Of a stretch of DNA of 64,000 bases, positions 1 through 8,630 are shown piece by piece; position 1 is the first letter of the stretch, and the number at the start of each line of letters is the position of its first letter. The stretch comes from Rhodoferax lithotrophicus (GTDB taxonomy: Bacteria > Pseudomonadota > Gammaproteobacteria > Burkholderiales > Burkholderiaceae_C): NCBI RefSeq assembly GCF_019973615.1, contig NZ_AP024238.1, forward strand, positions 1,116,001-1,180,000, given 5' to 3'. The position numbers and the translations under genes are program-made. A model generated the notes under the pieces. The model was not told where the DNA came from, made no database searches, and was given only the letters and a program-made list of their open reading frames with translations.

Positions 1-1321
1 TCAGCGTGAAGGTGGTGGCCACCACCGCCAGGCCAATTTCATCGGCGGCCTCCATCGCGGCCTGGTAGGGCGTTTTGCCCATTTGCAAATGGCGCTCGAT
101 GTTTTCCACCTCCACAATCGCGTCGTCCACCAGCACTCCGATCACCAGCGAGAGCGCCAGCAGTGTCACGGTGTTGATGGAAAAACCCATGAACGCCATG
201 CCGATAAAGGCTGGAATCACCGACAGCGGCAAGGCCACGGCCGAGACAAAGGTAGCGCGCACATTGCGCAAGAACAGCCAGACCACCAGCACCGCCAGAA
301 TGGCACCCTCGTACAGCATCACCATGGAGGCATCAAACTCCTCGGCCACCGGGGTGACAAAGTCAAACGCCTGGGTGAGTTCAATGTCCGGGTGCTGGGC
401 CTGGAGTTCCTTGAGGGCCAGCTGCACCGCCGCGCCCACCTCGACCTCGCTGGCCCCTTTGCTGCGGGTGATTTCAAACCCCACCACCGGCTTGCCATTA
501 AGCAGGGCCAGGGCGCGTGGCTCGGCCACGGTGTCGCGCACGCTGGCCACCTGGTCCAGGCGGATGCGCTGGCCGCTGCTCAGGGTGAATTCAATCTGTG
601 CCAGTTCTTGCACGGTTTTCACCGTGGCCAGGGTGCGCATGGGTTGTTCGCTGTCGCCCAAGTCGGCGCGGCCACCGGCGCTTTCGGTTTGCACCTGGCG
701 CAATTGGCGTGACACGTCGGCCGCCGTGGCCCCCAGGGCTTGTAATTTCAGCGGGTCCAGCGCCACTTCCACCTGGCGGCTCACACCACCCACCCGCGCC
801 ACCGAGCCCACGCCTTTGACCCCCAGCAGGCGGCGTGTCACCGTGTTGTCGACAAACCAGCTCAAGGCCTCGTCGTCCATCTGCGTCGAGCGGATGGTGA
901 TGGCCAAAATGGGTGCCCCCGACAGGTTGACCTTGCCCACCACCGGGTCACGCACGTCGCTGGGCAGGTCGCTGCGCACGCCCTGGATGGCGCTGCGCAC
1001 ATCGTCCACCGCTTCTTGCGTGGGTTTTTCCAGGCGGAACTCGGCGGTGATGGTCACGCCACCGTCATGCACCTGGGTGTAGATGTTTTTCAGGCCTTGC
1101 AGCGGGGCAATGGCGTTTTCCAGCTTGCGGGCCACTTCGGTCTCCAGCTGGGCCGGGGCTGCGCCGGGCAGGGAGGCGGCCACGGTCACCATGGGCAGCT
1201 CCATGTCGGGGAACTGCTGCACCTTCATGGACTGGTAGGACAGCAGGCCGGCAAAGCTCAGCAGCACAAACAGCATCACCGCAGGAATCGGGTTTTTGAT
1301 GGACCAGGCAGAAAGATTCAT
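1..1321 (-). CDS. RND efflux pump inner-membrane subunit (partial, C-terminus outside window)
   Basis: Reverse-strand translation from an ATG at 1321 gives about 440 residues that run off the left edge. It opens with an N-terminal membrane segment after NLSAWSIKNPIP, then the periplasmic porter domain. Around residues 330-440 come the second group of membrane helices, with the VDDAIVEVEN motif whose acidic pair carries protons in AcrB/HAE1 pumps. It would export drugs or other hydrophobic compounds by proton antiport. It starts 12 bases after the fusion-protein stop, so it is the last visible gene of a tetR-outer membrane-MFP-RND operon. The substrate cannot be told. About 60% of a normal ~1030-residue pump is missing because of the window boundary, not because of damage. 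Confidence 0.93.
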   Translation of the reverse strand, partial: MNLSAWSIKNPIPAVMLFVLLSFAGLLSYQSMKVQQFPDMELPMVTVAASLPGAAPAQLETEVARKLENAIAPLQGLKNIYTQVHDGGVTITAEFRLEKPTQEAVDDVRSAIQGVRSDLPSDVRDPVVGKVNLSGAPILAITIRSTQMDDEALSWFVDNTVTRRLLGVKGVGSVARVGGVSRQVEVALDPLKLQALGATAADVSRQLRQVQTESAGGRADLGDSEQPMRTLATVKTVQELAQIEFTLSSGQRIRLDQVASVRDTVAEPRALALLNGKPVVGFEITRSKGASEVEVGAAVQLALKELQAQHPDIELTQAFDFVTPVAEEFDASMVMLYEGAILAVLVVWLFLRNVRATFVSAVALPLSVIPAFIGMAFMGFSINTVTLLALSLVIGVLVDDAIVEVENIERHLQMGKTPYQAAMEAADEIGLAVVATTFTL

Positions 1322-1333
1322 GGTGTTTGCTCT

Positions 1334-2533
1334 TTATTTGCTAGCTTCTTGTGCAGGTGCTGCTTGCGCTGGAGCACTGTTTGGCTTGGAAGATTCAACC
1401 ACCCGCACCAGATCACCTTCGCTCAGGAAGCTGCCACCGCTGGCCACCAGTTGGTCCTCAGGCTTGACCCCACTTTGAATTTCGATGGCATCCCCCTGCA
1501 CCCGGCCGGTTTGCACCTTGAGCTGGCTGACCCGGTGGTCGGCCCCCACGCGGTAGACGGTGCTGAAGCCATCACGCACCACCACGGCGGTTTGGGGCAC
1601 GCTCAAAGCGGCAGATTGGCCCAGCTCAAACTCACCCCGGGCAAACATGCCGGGTTTGAAGGCTTGGGCCGTGGCTGCTTTGCCCGTTTCCAGCAGGTCA
1701 ACATACACCAGGCCATTGCGGCTGGCGGCATCCACCGTGGGGGCCAGCATACGCACCCGGCCTTTGGTCTGCGCGCCACCAGGGGCGGTGACCAGCACCG
1801 CCGTACCCACACGGATGCGGCCCAGCTCGGCCGAGGTGACCTCGCCGCGCCACTCCAGGCGGCCCTGGCGAATCAGTTTGAACAGCTCGCTGCCTGCCCC
1901 CAGCACCGCGCCCACCGTGGCGCTGCGGCTGGAGAGGATGCCGTTGTCCGGGGCCAGCACCTGGGTTTGCTTCAGGCGCAGCAGTTGGGCATCGAGTTGC
2001 GCCTGGGTGGAGGCCACGCGGGCCTTGGCGGTTTGTTCCTGCGTCAGGTACTGGTTGATTTGCTGGGCACTCAGGGCCCCGCTGCCTTGCACGGCGCGGG
2101 CTCGCTCGGCGTTGGCGGCCGCCTCCAGGGCGTTGGCCTGGGCCTCGGCCACGGCGGCGCGGGCCAGGGCCACGTCAGCCTTCACGCTGTCGGTGGCAAA
2201 GCTGGCCAGCAGCTGGCCTTTCTGGACGCTGTCACCCACATTGGCATGTAACTCCGCCACCCGCAGGCCGCCGACTTCGGTGCCGATGCTGGCCTCTTGC
2301 CAGGCGGCCACATTGCCATTGGCCGCCAGTTTGATCGGCAGCAAGCCGCTGCGGGCCTGGGTGAGCGCCACGGTGAGGGCTGGTTTGGCTGCGCTGGGGG
2401 CCGTGTTGAGCACCTCTGCGGGGGTGGTTTGTGCCGCCGATGGCTGGGCCATCCACATGCCCAGGGCACCAAGGCCCATCAGTGCGGCGGCCAGCAGGCC
2501 CAGGGTAAGGGGTTTTAAAGTCAGGTGGTTCAT
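1334..2533 (-). CDS. RND efflux periplasmic membrane fusion protein
   Basis: A 399-residue adaptor that would link the RND pump to the outer-membrane channel. Residues 1-35 form a signal or anchor (NHLTLKPL then a hydrophobic run). A biotinyl-lipoyl-like half follows (GGLRVAELHANVGDSVQKGQ), then an Ala/Gln-rich helical hairpin (about 110-190), the second lipoyl half (VLAPDNGILSSRSATVG) and a beta-barrel/membrane-proximal part ending in an Ala/Pro tail. The open frame extends upstream to 2944, but that part overlaps the outer-membrane gene and reads as out-of-frame shadow. The ATG at 2533 starts at the signal sequence and is chosen here. Same operon as its neighbours. Confidence 0.92.
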   Translation of the reverse strand: MNHLTLKPLTLGLLAAALMGLGALGMWMAQPSAAQTTPAEVLNTAPSAAKPALTVALTQARSGLLPIKLAANGNVAAWQEASIGTEVGGLRVAELHANVGDSVQKGQLLASFATDSVKADVALARAAVAEAQANALEAAANAERARAVQGSGALSAQQINQYLTQEQTAKARVASTQAQLDAQLLRLKQTQVLAPDNGILSSRSATVGAVLGAGSELFKLIRQGRLEWRGEVTSAELGRIRVGTAVLVTAPGGAQTKGRVRMLAPTVDAASRNGLVYVDLLETGKAATAQAFKPGMFARGEFELGQSAALSVPQTAVVVRDGFSTVYRVGADHRVSQLKVQTGRVQGDAIEIQSGVKPEDQLVASGGSFLSEGDLVRVVESSKPNSAPAQAAPAQEASK

Positions 2534-2570
2534 GGTGTGTGCGGTGAAAACAGGGGTTTCAAAAGCGGGT

Positions 2571-3974
2571 TCAAAGTGGGGCAGGTGCTGTGGCATCAAA
2601 ACCACCACCCAATGCGCGGTACAGCGCCACCCAGGCCTGGTTGCGCTCCAGGGCCAACGACAGTTGGGTGGACTGGGCTGCCAGTGCGTTGCGGCGGGCC
2701 TCTTCCAGTTCAACCAGGCTGGCCAGACCCTGGCTGTAGCGGGCTTGGGTGGCTTGCAGGGATTCGGCATAACCCTGGGTGGAGACTTCGGCGTTGCGCT
2801 GGCGGGCATCGGCACTGTTGAGCTTGACCAGGGCCTCTTCCACCTCACGCACGGCCTGGCGCACTTTGGCGCGGTAAACCGCCACCACCTGGGTGTAGTT
2901 GGCCTCACTGGCCAGCACATTGGCGGCGCGCTGGCCACCGTCAAACAGCGGCAGGCTCAGGGCCAGCGGGCCAAACGACCAGGTGTCCAGGCTGGTGGAT
3001 GTGCCCTGGCTGCTGTAGCGCAGTGTGCCAATCGAGCCGCCCAGCGTGAGGCGGGGGTAGCGTTGTGCTTTGGCCGCACCCACCTGGGCGCTGGCCACCA
3101 CCACGTCGCGTTCGGCGGCCACCACATCGGGCCGTTGGGTGAGTGTTTGTGCGGGCACACTCGCTATTAAAAAAGGTGCTGCTAGCGCAGGTTTTACAAG
3201 GGCCAGAGCTACTTTTTGTCTTAAATTTAGCTCGACCATGCCGGTCAGGGCCACCAGGGCTTTGGTGTCCATGTCACAGGCGGCGGCTTGCTGGGTGACC
3301 CGGCTATTGCCCTCTGCTGCGCTGGCGCGGGCCAGGGCGGCGCTGGCCGGTGCGGTGAAGCCGGCCTGGGCGCTGAGTTCTGCCAGGCGGGCGGTTTGCT
3401 GCCGGGAAGCCGCATCCTGGCGGGTCAGGTTCAGCCATTGGTAACAGGTGATCAGGCTGTAGTAGGTGTTGGCTACTTCAGCGGCCACCGACACGCGGGC
3501 ATCGTGCCACAGCGCCTGACTGCCCTGGAGCTGGGCATCAGCGGCATGGCTGACGGCGCGGTTGGCCCCCACCAGGTCAAGTTCCCAGGCCGCTTGCAAG
3601 CCGAGGGTCTGGGTGGTGGCCAGCGGCACGTTGGGTTGGCTCACCCCACGGCTCACGCTGGTGGATGCGTCCAGGCTGGGTAGCAGGGCGGCGTTGGCGC
3701 TGGTGCGTGTGGCGCGTGCCGATTCCACCCGGGCCAGGGCTTGCGCCACCGTGGGGCTGACGGTTTGGGCCGCCTCGATCAGCTCCACCAGCAGCGGGTC
3801 GCCTTGTTGCTGCCACCACTGGGCCAATGCACCCACGGTGCCTTGGTGCGGCAAGGGCGCTTGCCATTGGCTGACCACCAGCGGGTCGACTTGCTTGGGT
3901 GGCATCAGGCTGGTGCACCCGGCCAGCCCCAGGGCCAGGATCAAGAGGGTGAGTCGGCGTGTGGAAAAGCGCAT
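2571..3974 (-). CDS. TolC/NodT-family outer-membrane efflux lipoprotein
   Basis: A 467-residue outer-membrane factor. The N-terminus MRFSTRRLTLLILALGLAGC ends in a lipobox with the lipidated Cys at 20. Two repeated helical halves follow, with typical phrases such as ALARVESARATRTSANAALLPSLDAS and QAAWELDLVGANR, as in the NodT subfamily. It forms the trimeric channel through which the RND pump exports. It lies directly after tetR (stop-to-start gap of two bases) and 37 bases before the fusion-protein start. Residues near LRQKVALALVKPALAAPFLIASV correspond to DNA that matches the dispersed intergenic repeat of this genome, so a short stretch of the protein may be repeat-derived. Confidence 0.92.
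   Translation of the reverse strand: MRFSTRRLTLLILALGLAGCTSLMPPKQVDPLVVSQWQAPLPHQGTVGALAQWWQQQGDPLLVELIEAAQTVSPTVAQALARVESARATRTSANAALLPSLDASTSVSRGVSQPNVPLATTQTLGLQAAWELDLVGANRAVSHAADAQLQGSQALWHDARVSVAAEVANTYYSLITCYQWLNLTRQDAASRQQTARLAELSAQAGFTAPASAALARASAAEGNSRVTQQAAACDMDTKALVALTGMVELNLRQKVALALVKPALAAPFLIASVPAQTLTQRPDVVAAERDVVVASAQVGAAKAQRYPRLTLGGSIGTLRYSSQGTSTSLDTWSFGPLALSLPLFDGGQRAANVLASEANYTQVVAVYRAKVRQAVREVEEALVKLNSADARQRNAEVSTQGYAESLQATQARYSQGLASLVELEEARRNALAAQSTQLSLALERNQAWVALYRALGGGFDATAPAPL
3163..3220 (+). repeat. Dispersed ~60-bp repeat copy inside the outer-membrane factor gene
   Basis: The DNA gctattaaaaaaggtgctgc, followed by tagcgcaggttttacaaggg and an agagctac end, follows the pattern of the repeat seen at 26115, 26219 and 39569: GCTATT..AATAGCTnnnnnCGC, a T-rich run, AAGGGCT, then a purine-rich tail. 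The base composition is visibly more AT-rich than the flanking coding DNA. The reading frame stays open through it. Confidence 0.5.
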
Positions 3975-3976
3975 AT

Positions 3977-4726
3977 TCAGAGTCCTGCGGAAGTGGGATC
4001 AGACCGGGTCGGGTCCTGCGGCACGGATGCCGTGGTGGCCGATGTGCGGCGTTGGGCTTCGGCCTCGACCATGGCCATGGCGTAGGTCAGCATACGCTTC
4101 ACATACAAGTCAATGGCTGTTGGGGCGGCGATCAGCTGCGGGCGGATGGTGGTGATCACGTCATGGCCAATGTGCAGCATGGCGGCCAGGCCCGAGATCG
4201 AGAACGCCAGCCGGTGCACGTCGTCGTCAGCTTGTGCCAGCTTCAGGTGCTGGCACAGCGCCTGCACCAGGGCAAGGTGGCTGGGCTTGATGTTTTGTTC
4301 AATCTCCTCTTGCCACACGCCGGTGGGGTGCAGCAATTCACGAAAGTGCAGTTTCATGCACTGCTGCACCATGAGGCCCTGTTTGAGCGGGTCGGTCAGG
4401 CCGCTCAGCAGAAGGCGCAGTGTGGCCTGAATGTCTGAGCCGGTCTGGGCCAGAGCCGCGGCATCCAGCGTGAGGTTGTGGCGCGGGTCGGTGTACACGG
4501 CGCGGTACAGCCCTTCTTTGTCGCCAAAATAGTAGCTGATGGCCGCCACATTCACCTGCGCAGCCTGGGCAATTTCACGGGTGGAGGTGTTGGCAAAACC
4601 CTTGTCGGCAAACAGGGTCAGCCCGGCATCCAGCAGGCGCACGCGGGCTTGCTGGCCGTCCATACGCACGGGCATGCGGCCTGGGGTGTCTGGTGATGCG
4701 AGGGTGGTGTGGTCACTGGAATTCAT
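3977..4726 (-). CDS. TetR-family repressor of the efflux operon (CerR/CecR-like)
   Basis: About 249 residues from the ATG at 4726. An N-terminal helix-turn-helix (ARVRLLDAGLTLFADKGF, then STREIAQAAQVNVAAISYYF) is followed by a larger helical ligand domain, as in TetR proteins with the CerR-type C-terminus (PF09209). The longer frame starting at 4753 would place its first codons inside the perfect palindrome at 4742-4769, so the internal ATG is preferred. It heads the minus-strand efflux operon, two bases from the outer-membrane gene. It most likely represses its own operon through that palindrome until an unknown ligand binds. Confidence 0.9.
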   Translation of the reverse strand: MNSSDHTTLASPDTPGRMPVRMDGQQARVRLLDAGLTLFADKGFANTSTREIAQAAQVNVAAISYYFGDKEGLYRAVYTDPRHNLTLDAAALAQTGSDIQATLRLLLSGLTDPLKQGLMVQQCMKLHFRELLHPTGVWQEEIEQNIKPSHLALVQALCQHLKLAQADDDVHRLAFSISGLAAMLHIGHDVITTIRPQLIAAPTAIDLYVKRMLTYAMAMVEAEAQRRTSATTASVPQDPTRSDPTSAGL

Positions 4727-4741
4727 GGCGTGGATTCTATA

Positions 4742-4769
4742 TAAATAAATCAAACGTTTGATTTATTTA
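4742..4769. promoter_or_regulatory. Perfect 28-bp palindrome, probable TetR operator
   Basis: Each arm reads 14 bases, centred between 4755 and 4756 on AAAC|GTTT, with no mismatch; the core is AATCAAACGTTTGATT. It sits 16 bases upstream of the chosen tetR start, where promoter and leader would be, which fits autorepression of the efflux operon. That palindromic operators of this size bind TetR dimers is family knowledge; the pairing with this TetR is inferred from position. Confidence 0.8.
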
Positions 4770-4821
4770 ATGCAAAAGCGTGATGGCGCAGCTTTCCAGT
4801 CCTTCGGATGGGTTGTTTTTT

Positions 4822-4880
4822 TATAAGAAAAATTGATCTCTAGTGCTTGATCTACTTGCGCGAAGAGCTACGTTTTTAAG
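4822..4880 (-). repeat. Dispersed ~60-bp repeat, reverse orientation
   Basis: The segment ataagaaaaattgatctcta gtgcttgatctacttgcgcg aagagctacg matches the reverse orientation of the repeat found at 60313 and 62893 (aaaaatcaggctctag, then acttgcgcaaacagctat). It lies in the gap between tetR and the large inverted repeat. Confidence 0.5.
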
Positions 4881-4993
4881 AGTAATCATGGTTTTTTTGT
4901 GTATTCGTGTGGTTGTTGATTTTTGAGGCTTTTCCGCTTGTAGAGCTTGTCTTTGTTGCGTAATAAGCTATGAATTTCATAGTTTTGTAGTTT

Positions 4994-5307
4994 CCCCCAC
5001 TCGCACCCCCCGCCCTCTCTCGCCCCGCCGGGCGAAAGAGGGAGCTAACAGCCGTATGTGGCCGAGTGTTTGAACAGAGGGCATACAACGCCTCGGCCAA
5101 CTCGGCGGTATGGGTGTTTGTCTGGTCTGTGGGATCAGTGCGCCGGAGCGTTGGTGAGCGGTTTATCAGCGCAGGCACACCGAATCCTCATACCACCCCG
5201 TTGGCCGCGGCCTTGTCTGGCCTCCATTCAAACACTCGGCCAAATACGGCTGTTGGCCCCCCTTTCCGCCCCGGCGGGGGTGGAAAGGGGTTGGGGGATA
5301 GAGGGGG
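4994..5307. repeat. ~314-bp near-palindromic element (MITE-like inverted repeat)
   Basis: The left arm at 5047-5074 and the right arm at 5227-5254 are inverted 28-mers with one mismatch (core GGCCGAGTGTTTGAA). The symmetry continues inward (5078-5112 against 5189-5224, about 80% paired) and outward into C-rich/G-rich ends. Each end holds its own small hairpin: CCCTCT..GCCC / GGGC..AGAGGG on the left, and CCCCTTTCC..CCCC / GGGG..GGAAAGGGG on the right. Only about 76 central bases are unpaired. No credible gene lies inside; the short open frames are composition artefacts. The structure suggests a non-autonomous mobile element or a long-hairpin repeat between tetR and transaldolase. Confidence 0.75.
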
Positions 5308-5451
5308 ATTACAACAATCAGCCATCCACCCAAGCGCTTTTAAACAAGAAGAACAAGGGGATTGAGTTGGGCATTTATGGACTTGCAGCCAATGGAAAAT
5401 GCCGTAACTGTTTTGTATTTGCTGGCCCAGCCAGCGCTTCATAATGGTGGC

Positions 5452-6399
5452 ATGAACCAACTCAACGCCCTCAAACAATTCACCACCGTGGTCGCTGATA
5501 CCGGCGATTTCAAGCAGATTGAAGTCTTTCAGCCGCAGGATGCCACCACCAATCCTTCACTGATCCTCAAGGCCGTGCAAAAACCTGAGTACCGCACGCT
5601 GCTGGACGACACCGTGGCCCAATTCCGCGGCCGTGCACTGGACGAGCTGACCGACCGGCTGCTGGTGCGTTTTGGTTGCGAAATCCTGTCCATCGTGCCC
5701 GGCCGGGTGTCGACCGAAGTCGATGCGCGGTTGAGTTTCGATGCCAGCGCCACCGTGACCCGCGCCGAGCGGCTGATTGAGTTGTACCAGGCGCAGGGCA
5801 TTCACATTGACCGCGTGTTGATCAAGGTGGCCGCCACCTGGGAAGGCATTCAGGCCGCTGCCGAGCTGGAGCGCAAAGGCATTCACACCAACCTGACGCT
5901 GCTGTTTTCCTTCTGCCAGGCGGTGGCTTGTGGCCAGGCCAAGGTGCAACTGATTTCGCCCTTTGTCGGGCGCATTTACGACTGGTACAAGAAGTCCGCC
6001 GGGGCCACCTGGGTAGAGGCTGACAACACCGAGGCCAATGACCCCGGTGTCAAATCGGTCACGCAAATCTTCAACTACTACAAGAAGTTTGGTATTGCCA
6101 CCGAGGTGATGGGGGCCAGCTTTCGCAACGTCGGTCAGATCACCGCGCTGGCGGGCTGTGATTTGCTCACCATCAGCCCCGAGCTGCTGGCCCAGTTGGC
6201 CGACAGCCAGGCGCCACTGGCCTGTGCGCTGGATGCCCAGGCCGCGCAAGCGCTGGAGCTGCCGCGCCTGAACTACGACGAAGCCACGTTCCGCTTTGCG
6301 CTGAACCAGGATGCCATGGCCACCGAGAAGCTGGCCGAAGGGATTCGTGCCTTCTGCACCGATGCGGGCAAGCTAGACTTGTTATTGCAAGCGGCTTAA
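5452..6399 (+). CDS. tal: Transaldolase
   Basis: A 315-residue TalB-type transaldolase of the non-oxidative pentose phosphate pathway, moving a dihydroxyacetone unit from sedoheptulose-7-phosphate to glyceraldehyde-3-phosphate. Seen: the N-terminal DATTNPSLI signature, the Schiff-base lysine in [24 protein letters not shown] and [14 protein letters not shown]. Length equals the usual ~316. The ATG at 5452 is chosen over the upstream in-frame ATG at 5362 because the protein then begins at the conserved [20 protein letters not shown]. Glucose-6-phosphate isomerase follows 42 bases later, so the two are probably co-transcribed in central sugar metabolism. Confidence 0.97.
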   Translation: MNQLNALKQFTTVVADTGDFKQIEVFQPQDATTNPSLILKAVQKPEYRTLLDDTVAQFRGRALDELTDRLLVRFGCEILSIVPGRVSTEVDARLSFDASATVTRAERLIELYQAQGIHIDRVLIKVAATWEGIQAAAELERKGIHTNLTLLFSFCQAVACGQAKVQLISPFVGRIYDWYKKSAGATWVEADNTEANDPGVKSVTQIFNYYKKFGIATEVMGASFRNVGQITALAGCDLLTISPELLAQLADSQAPLACALDAQAAQALELPRLNYDEATFRFALNQDAMATEKLAEGIRAFCTDAGKLDLLLQAA

Positions 6400-6441
6400 G
6401 ACCGTTCGTTGCCAACCATCACTTTCCAGGGAGATTGATCC

Positions 6442-8010
6442 ATGAACCGTACCCGTTGTGACCACACCCCCGCCTGGGGCCAATTACAAACTGCGTTTGA
6501 GGCCTCGGGCCGTGCCTTGGATTTGCGCACGGCGTTTGCGGCTGACCCCCGGCGCTTTGAGGTTTTCAGCCAGAACGCGCCACATGTGTTTGCTGACCTG
6601 TCCAAAAATCTGGTCGACGAAGCGACCCAGGCGCTGCTGCTGGAACTGGCGCGCCAGAGTGGACTGGAGGCGCACCGGGATGCCATGTTCGCGGGTGACA
6701 GGATCAACAGCACCGAAGCGCGCCAGGTGATGCATTGGTTGTTGAGAACCCCACCCATCGACCCCGCCATGCCGTCGCAGTCGGTGCACCGGCACATGGC
6801 CGAGACCTTGCACGAGGTGCACACCACGCTGGAGGCCATGCTGGATTACGCTGAACGGGTGCGCGCCGATGCGGCCATCACCGATGTGGTCAATATCGGC
6901 ATTGGTGGCTCAGACCTGGGGCCACAAATGGCGGTGCTGGCGCTGGATGAATACGTCACGCCGGGCAAGCGGTTTCACTTTGTCTCGAACGTGGATGGTC
7001 ATGAACTGGCGGCGGTGCTGAAAAAAGTCAAGCCCGAGAGCACGCTGTTCCTAGTGGCCAGCAAAACCTTCACCACCATCGAGACCATGACCAACGCCCA
7101 CAGTGCCAAGGCCTGGTTTGAGGCCCAGGGCGGCACCGATATCGCCCGGCATTTTGCTGCGCTCACTACCAATGTTGTAGCTGCTCACGCTTTTGGCATC
7201 AGCACCACCTTTGGTTTTTGGGATTGGGTCGGGGGGCGTTATTCGGTCTGGTCGGCCATTGGCCTGCCGCTGGCCATTGCCATCGGGGCGCAGGGTTTCC
7301 GGGAATTTCTGGCCGGTGCACACGACATGGACGAGCATTTCCGCACCGCGCCGCTGGAACAGAATCTGCCGGTGCGCCTGGGCTTGCTGGACGTGTGGTA
7401 CCGCAACTTTCACCACTTCACCAGCCGCAGCGTGGCCCCGTACCACAGCGCCCTCAAACGCTACCCGGCGTATTTGCAGCAGTTGGAGATGGAAAGCAAT
7501 GGCAAGCGGGTGGATGCCGAGGGCCAGGCCCTACCGTATGCCACCTCACCCGTGGTCTGGGGCGAGCCTGGCACCAACGGCCAGCACGCTTATTTTCAGA
7601 TGTTGCACCAGGGCACGGACGTGGTGCCGGTGGAGTTTGTCGCCGTTAAAAAGCCCAAACACAGCTTGCCCGGACACCACACGCTGCTGCTGGCCAATGT
7701 GCTGGCGCAGGCGCAGGCGCTGATGCTGGGCAAAGCCGATGCGGGTGGCCACAAACACTTCACCGGCAACCGACCCAGCACGTTTTTGCTGCTCGATGAG
7801 CTCAACCCGACCAGCCTGGGCGCACTGATTGCCTTGCAGGAGCACCGCGTGTTTGTTAGTGGCAGCCTGTGGGGCATCAACAGTTTTGACCAGTGGGGGG
7901 TGGAGCTGGGCAAGGTGCTGGCCAAGGATGTGGAGGCCCGTTTGAGCGACGGCAATGTGGCGGGGCTGGATGCGTCCACGGCGGGGCTGCTGGTGCGTTT
8001 ACGCGCATGA
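6442..8010 (+). CDS. pgi: Glucose-6-phosphate isomerase
   Basis: A 522-residue cytosolic enzyme interconverting glucose-6-phosphate and fructose-6-phosphate. Both family signatures are visible: GGRYSVWSAIGLPLAIAIG near residue 260 and GSLWGINSFDQWGVELGK near 475. The phosphate-binding GIGGSDLGPQM and the catalytic Glu in LEMESNGKRV are also present. Length is slightly below the 549 of E. coli, as in the shorter bacterial form. It overlaps the next gene by four bases (ATGA), which indicates translational coupling with the HAD hydrolase. Confidence 0.97.
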   Translation: MNRTRCDHTPAWGQLQTAFEASGRALDLRTAFAADPRRFEVFSQNAPHVFADLSKNLVDEATQALLLELARQSGLEAHRDAMFAGDRINSTEARQVMHWLLRTPPIDPAMPSQSVHRHMAETLHEVHTTLEAMLDYAERVRADAAITDVVNIGIGGSDLGPQMAVLALDEYVTPGKRFHFVSNVDGHELAAVLKKVKPESTLFLVASKTFTTIETMTNAHSAKAWFEAQGGTDIARHFAALTTNVVAAHAFGISTTFGFWDWVGGRYSVWSAIGLPLAIAIGAQGFREFLAGAHDMDEHFRTAPLEQNLPVRLGLLDVWYRNFHHFTSRSVAPYHSALKRYPAYLQQLEMESNGKRVDAEGQALPYATSPVVWGEPGTNGQHAYFQMLHQGTDVVPVEFVAVKKPKHSLPGHHTLLLANVLAQAQALMLGKADAGGHKHFTGNRPSTFLLLDELNPTSLGALIALQEHRVFVSGSLWGINSFDQWGVELGKVLAKDVEARLSDGNVAGLDASTAGLLVRLRA

Positions 8011-8630
8011 ACATCGTTTTTGACTTCGGTGCGGTGCTGTTTGCCTGGCAACCCCGGCAACTGCTGCGGCAGACGTTTCCCGAGCGTGTCCAGACTGATG
8101 AGGACGCTGCGGCTTTGGCGCATCAGGTGTTTGGACACTCTGACTGGCATGACTTTGACCGTGGTGTTCTGGACATGGAGACCGTCATTGACCGGATCGC
8201 CACCCGGCTTGCGCTGCCACTGGTAGGCACCCGGCAACTGGTGTGTGGCATTGGCGAGCGCCTGATGCCCATGACAGACACCGTGGCGCTGCTGGAGCGT
8301 TTACACCGCCGCCGCCAGCAAGGGGAGGGTGTGACCGGGCTGTATTACCTGTCGAACATGCCGATGCCCTATGCCCGGTTTTTGCAGGAACATCATGCAT
8401 TTTTGGCGTGTTTTGACGGTGGCTTGTTTTCCGGCGATGTCAAGCTGATCAAACCCGATGCCGCCATTTACCTGGCGCTGCAACAGCAGTACGCGCTGGT
8501 TCCCGAGCACACCTTGTTTATTGACGACCTTTTGTCCAATGTCCATGCGGCCCAGGCCTTGGGCTGGCAGGGTGTCCACTTCGAGTCGGCCCCTCAATTG
8601 GGGGCCGCGCTTTCAATTCTGGGTCTGTAG
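8007..8630 (+). CDS. HAD-family hydrolase
   Basis: A 207-residue haloacid-dehalogenase-superfamily protein, probably a small-molecule phosphatase. Motif I is FDFGAVLF, the DFGxVL variant seen in HAD-IA proteins. Motif II is the Ser in YYLSNM, motif III the Lys in KLIKPD, and motif IV the acidic pair in LFIDDLLSNV. The start ATG overlaps the pgi stop. The last 18 bases overlap the convergent minus-strand hydrolase. The substrate cannot be assigned; coupling to pgi suggests a sugar-phosphate-related role but does not prove it. Confidence 0.9.
   Translation: MNIVFDFGAVLFAWQPRQLLRQTFPERVQTDEDAAALAHQVFGHSDWHDFDRGVLDMETVIDRIATRLALPLVGTRQLVCGIGERLMPMTDTVALLERLHRRRQQGEGVTGLYYLSNMPMPYARFLQEHHAFLACFDGGLFSGDVKLIKPDAAIYLALQQQYALVPEHTLFIDDLLSNVHAAQALGWQGVHFESAPQLGAALSILGL

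Noticed and set aside
4876..5478. Several overlapping 90-130 residue open frames in the tetR-tal gap
   Set aside because: They read through the near-palindromic repeat on both strands and share no family.
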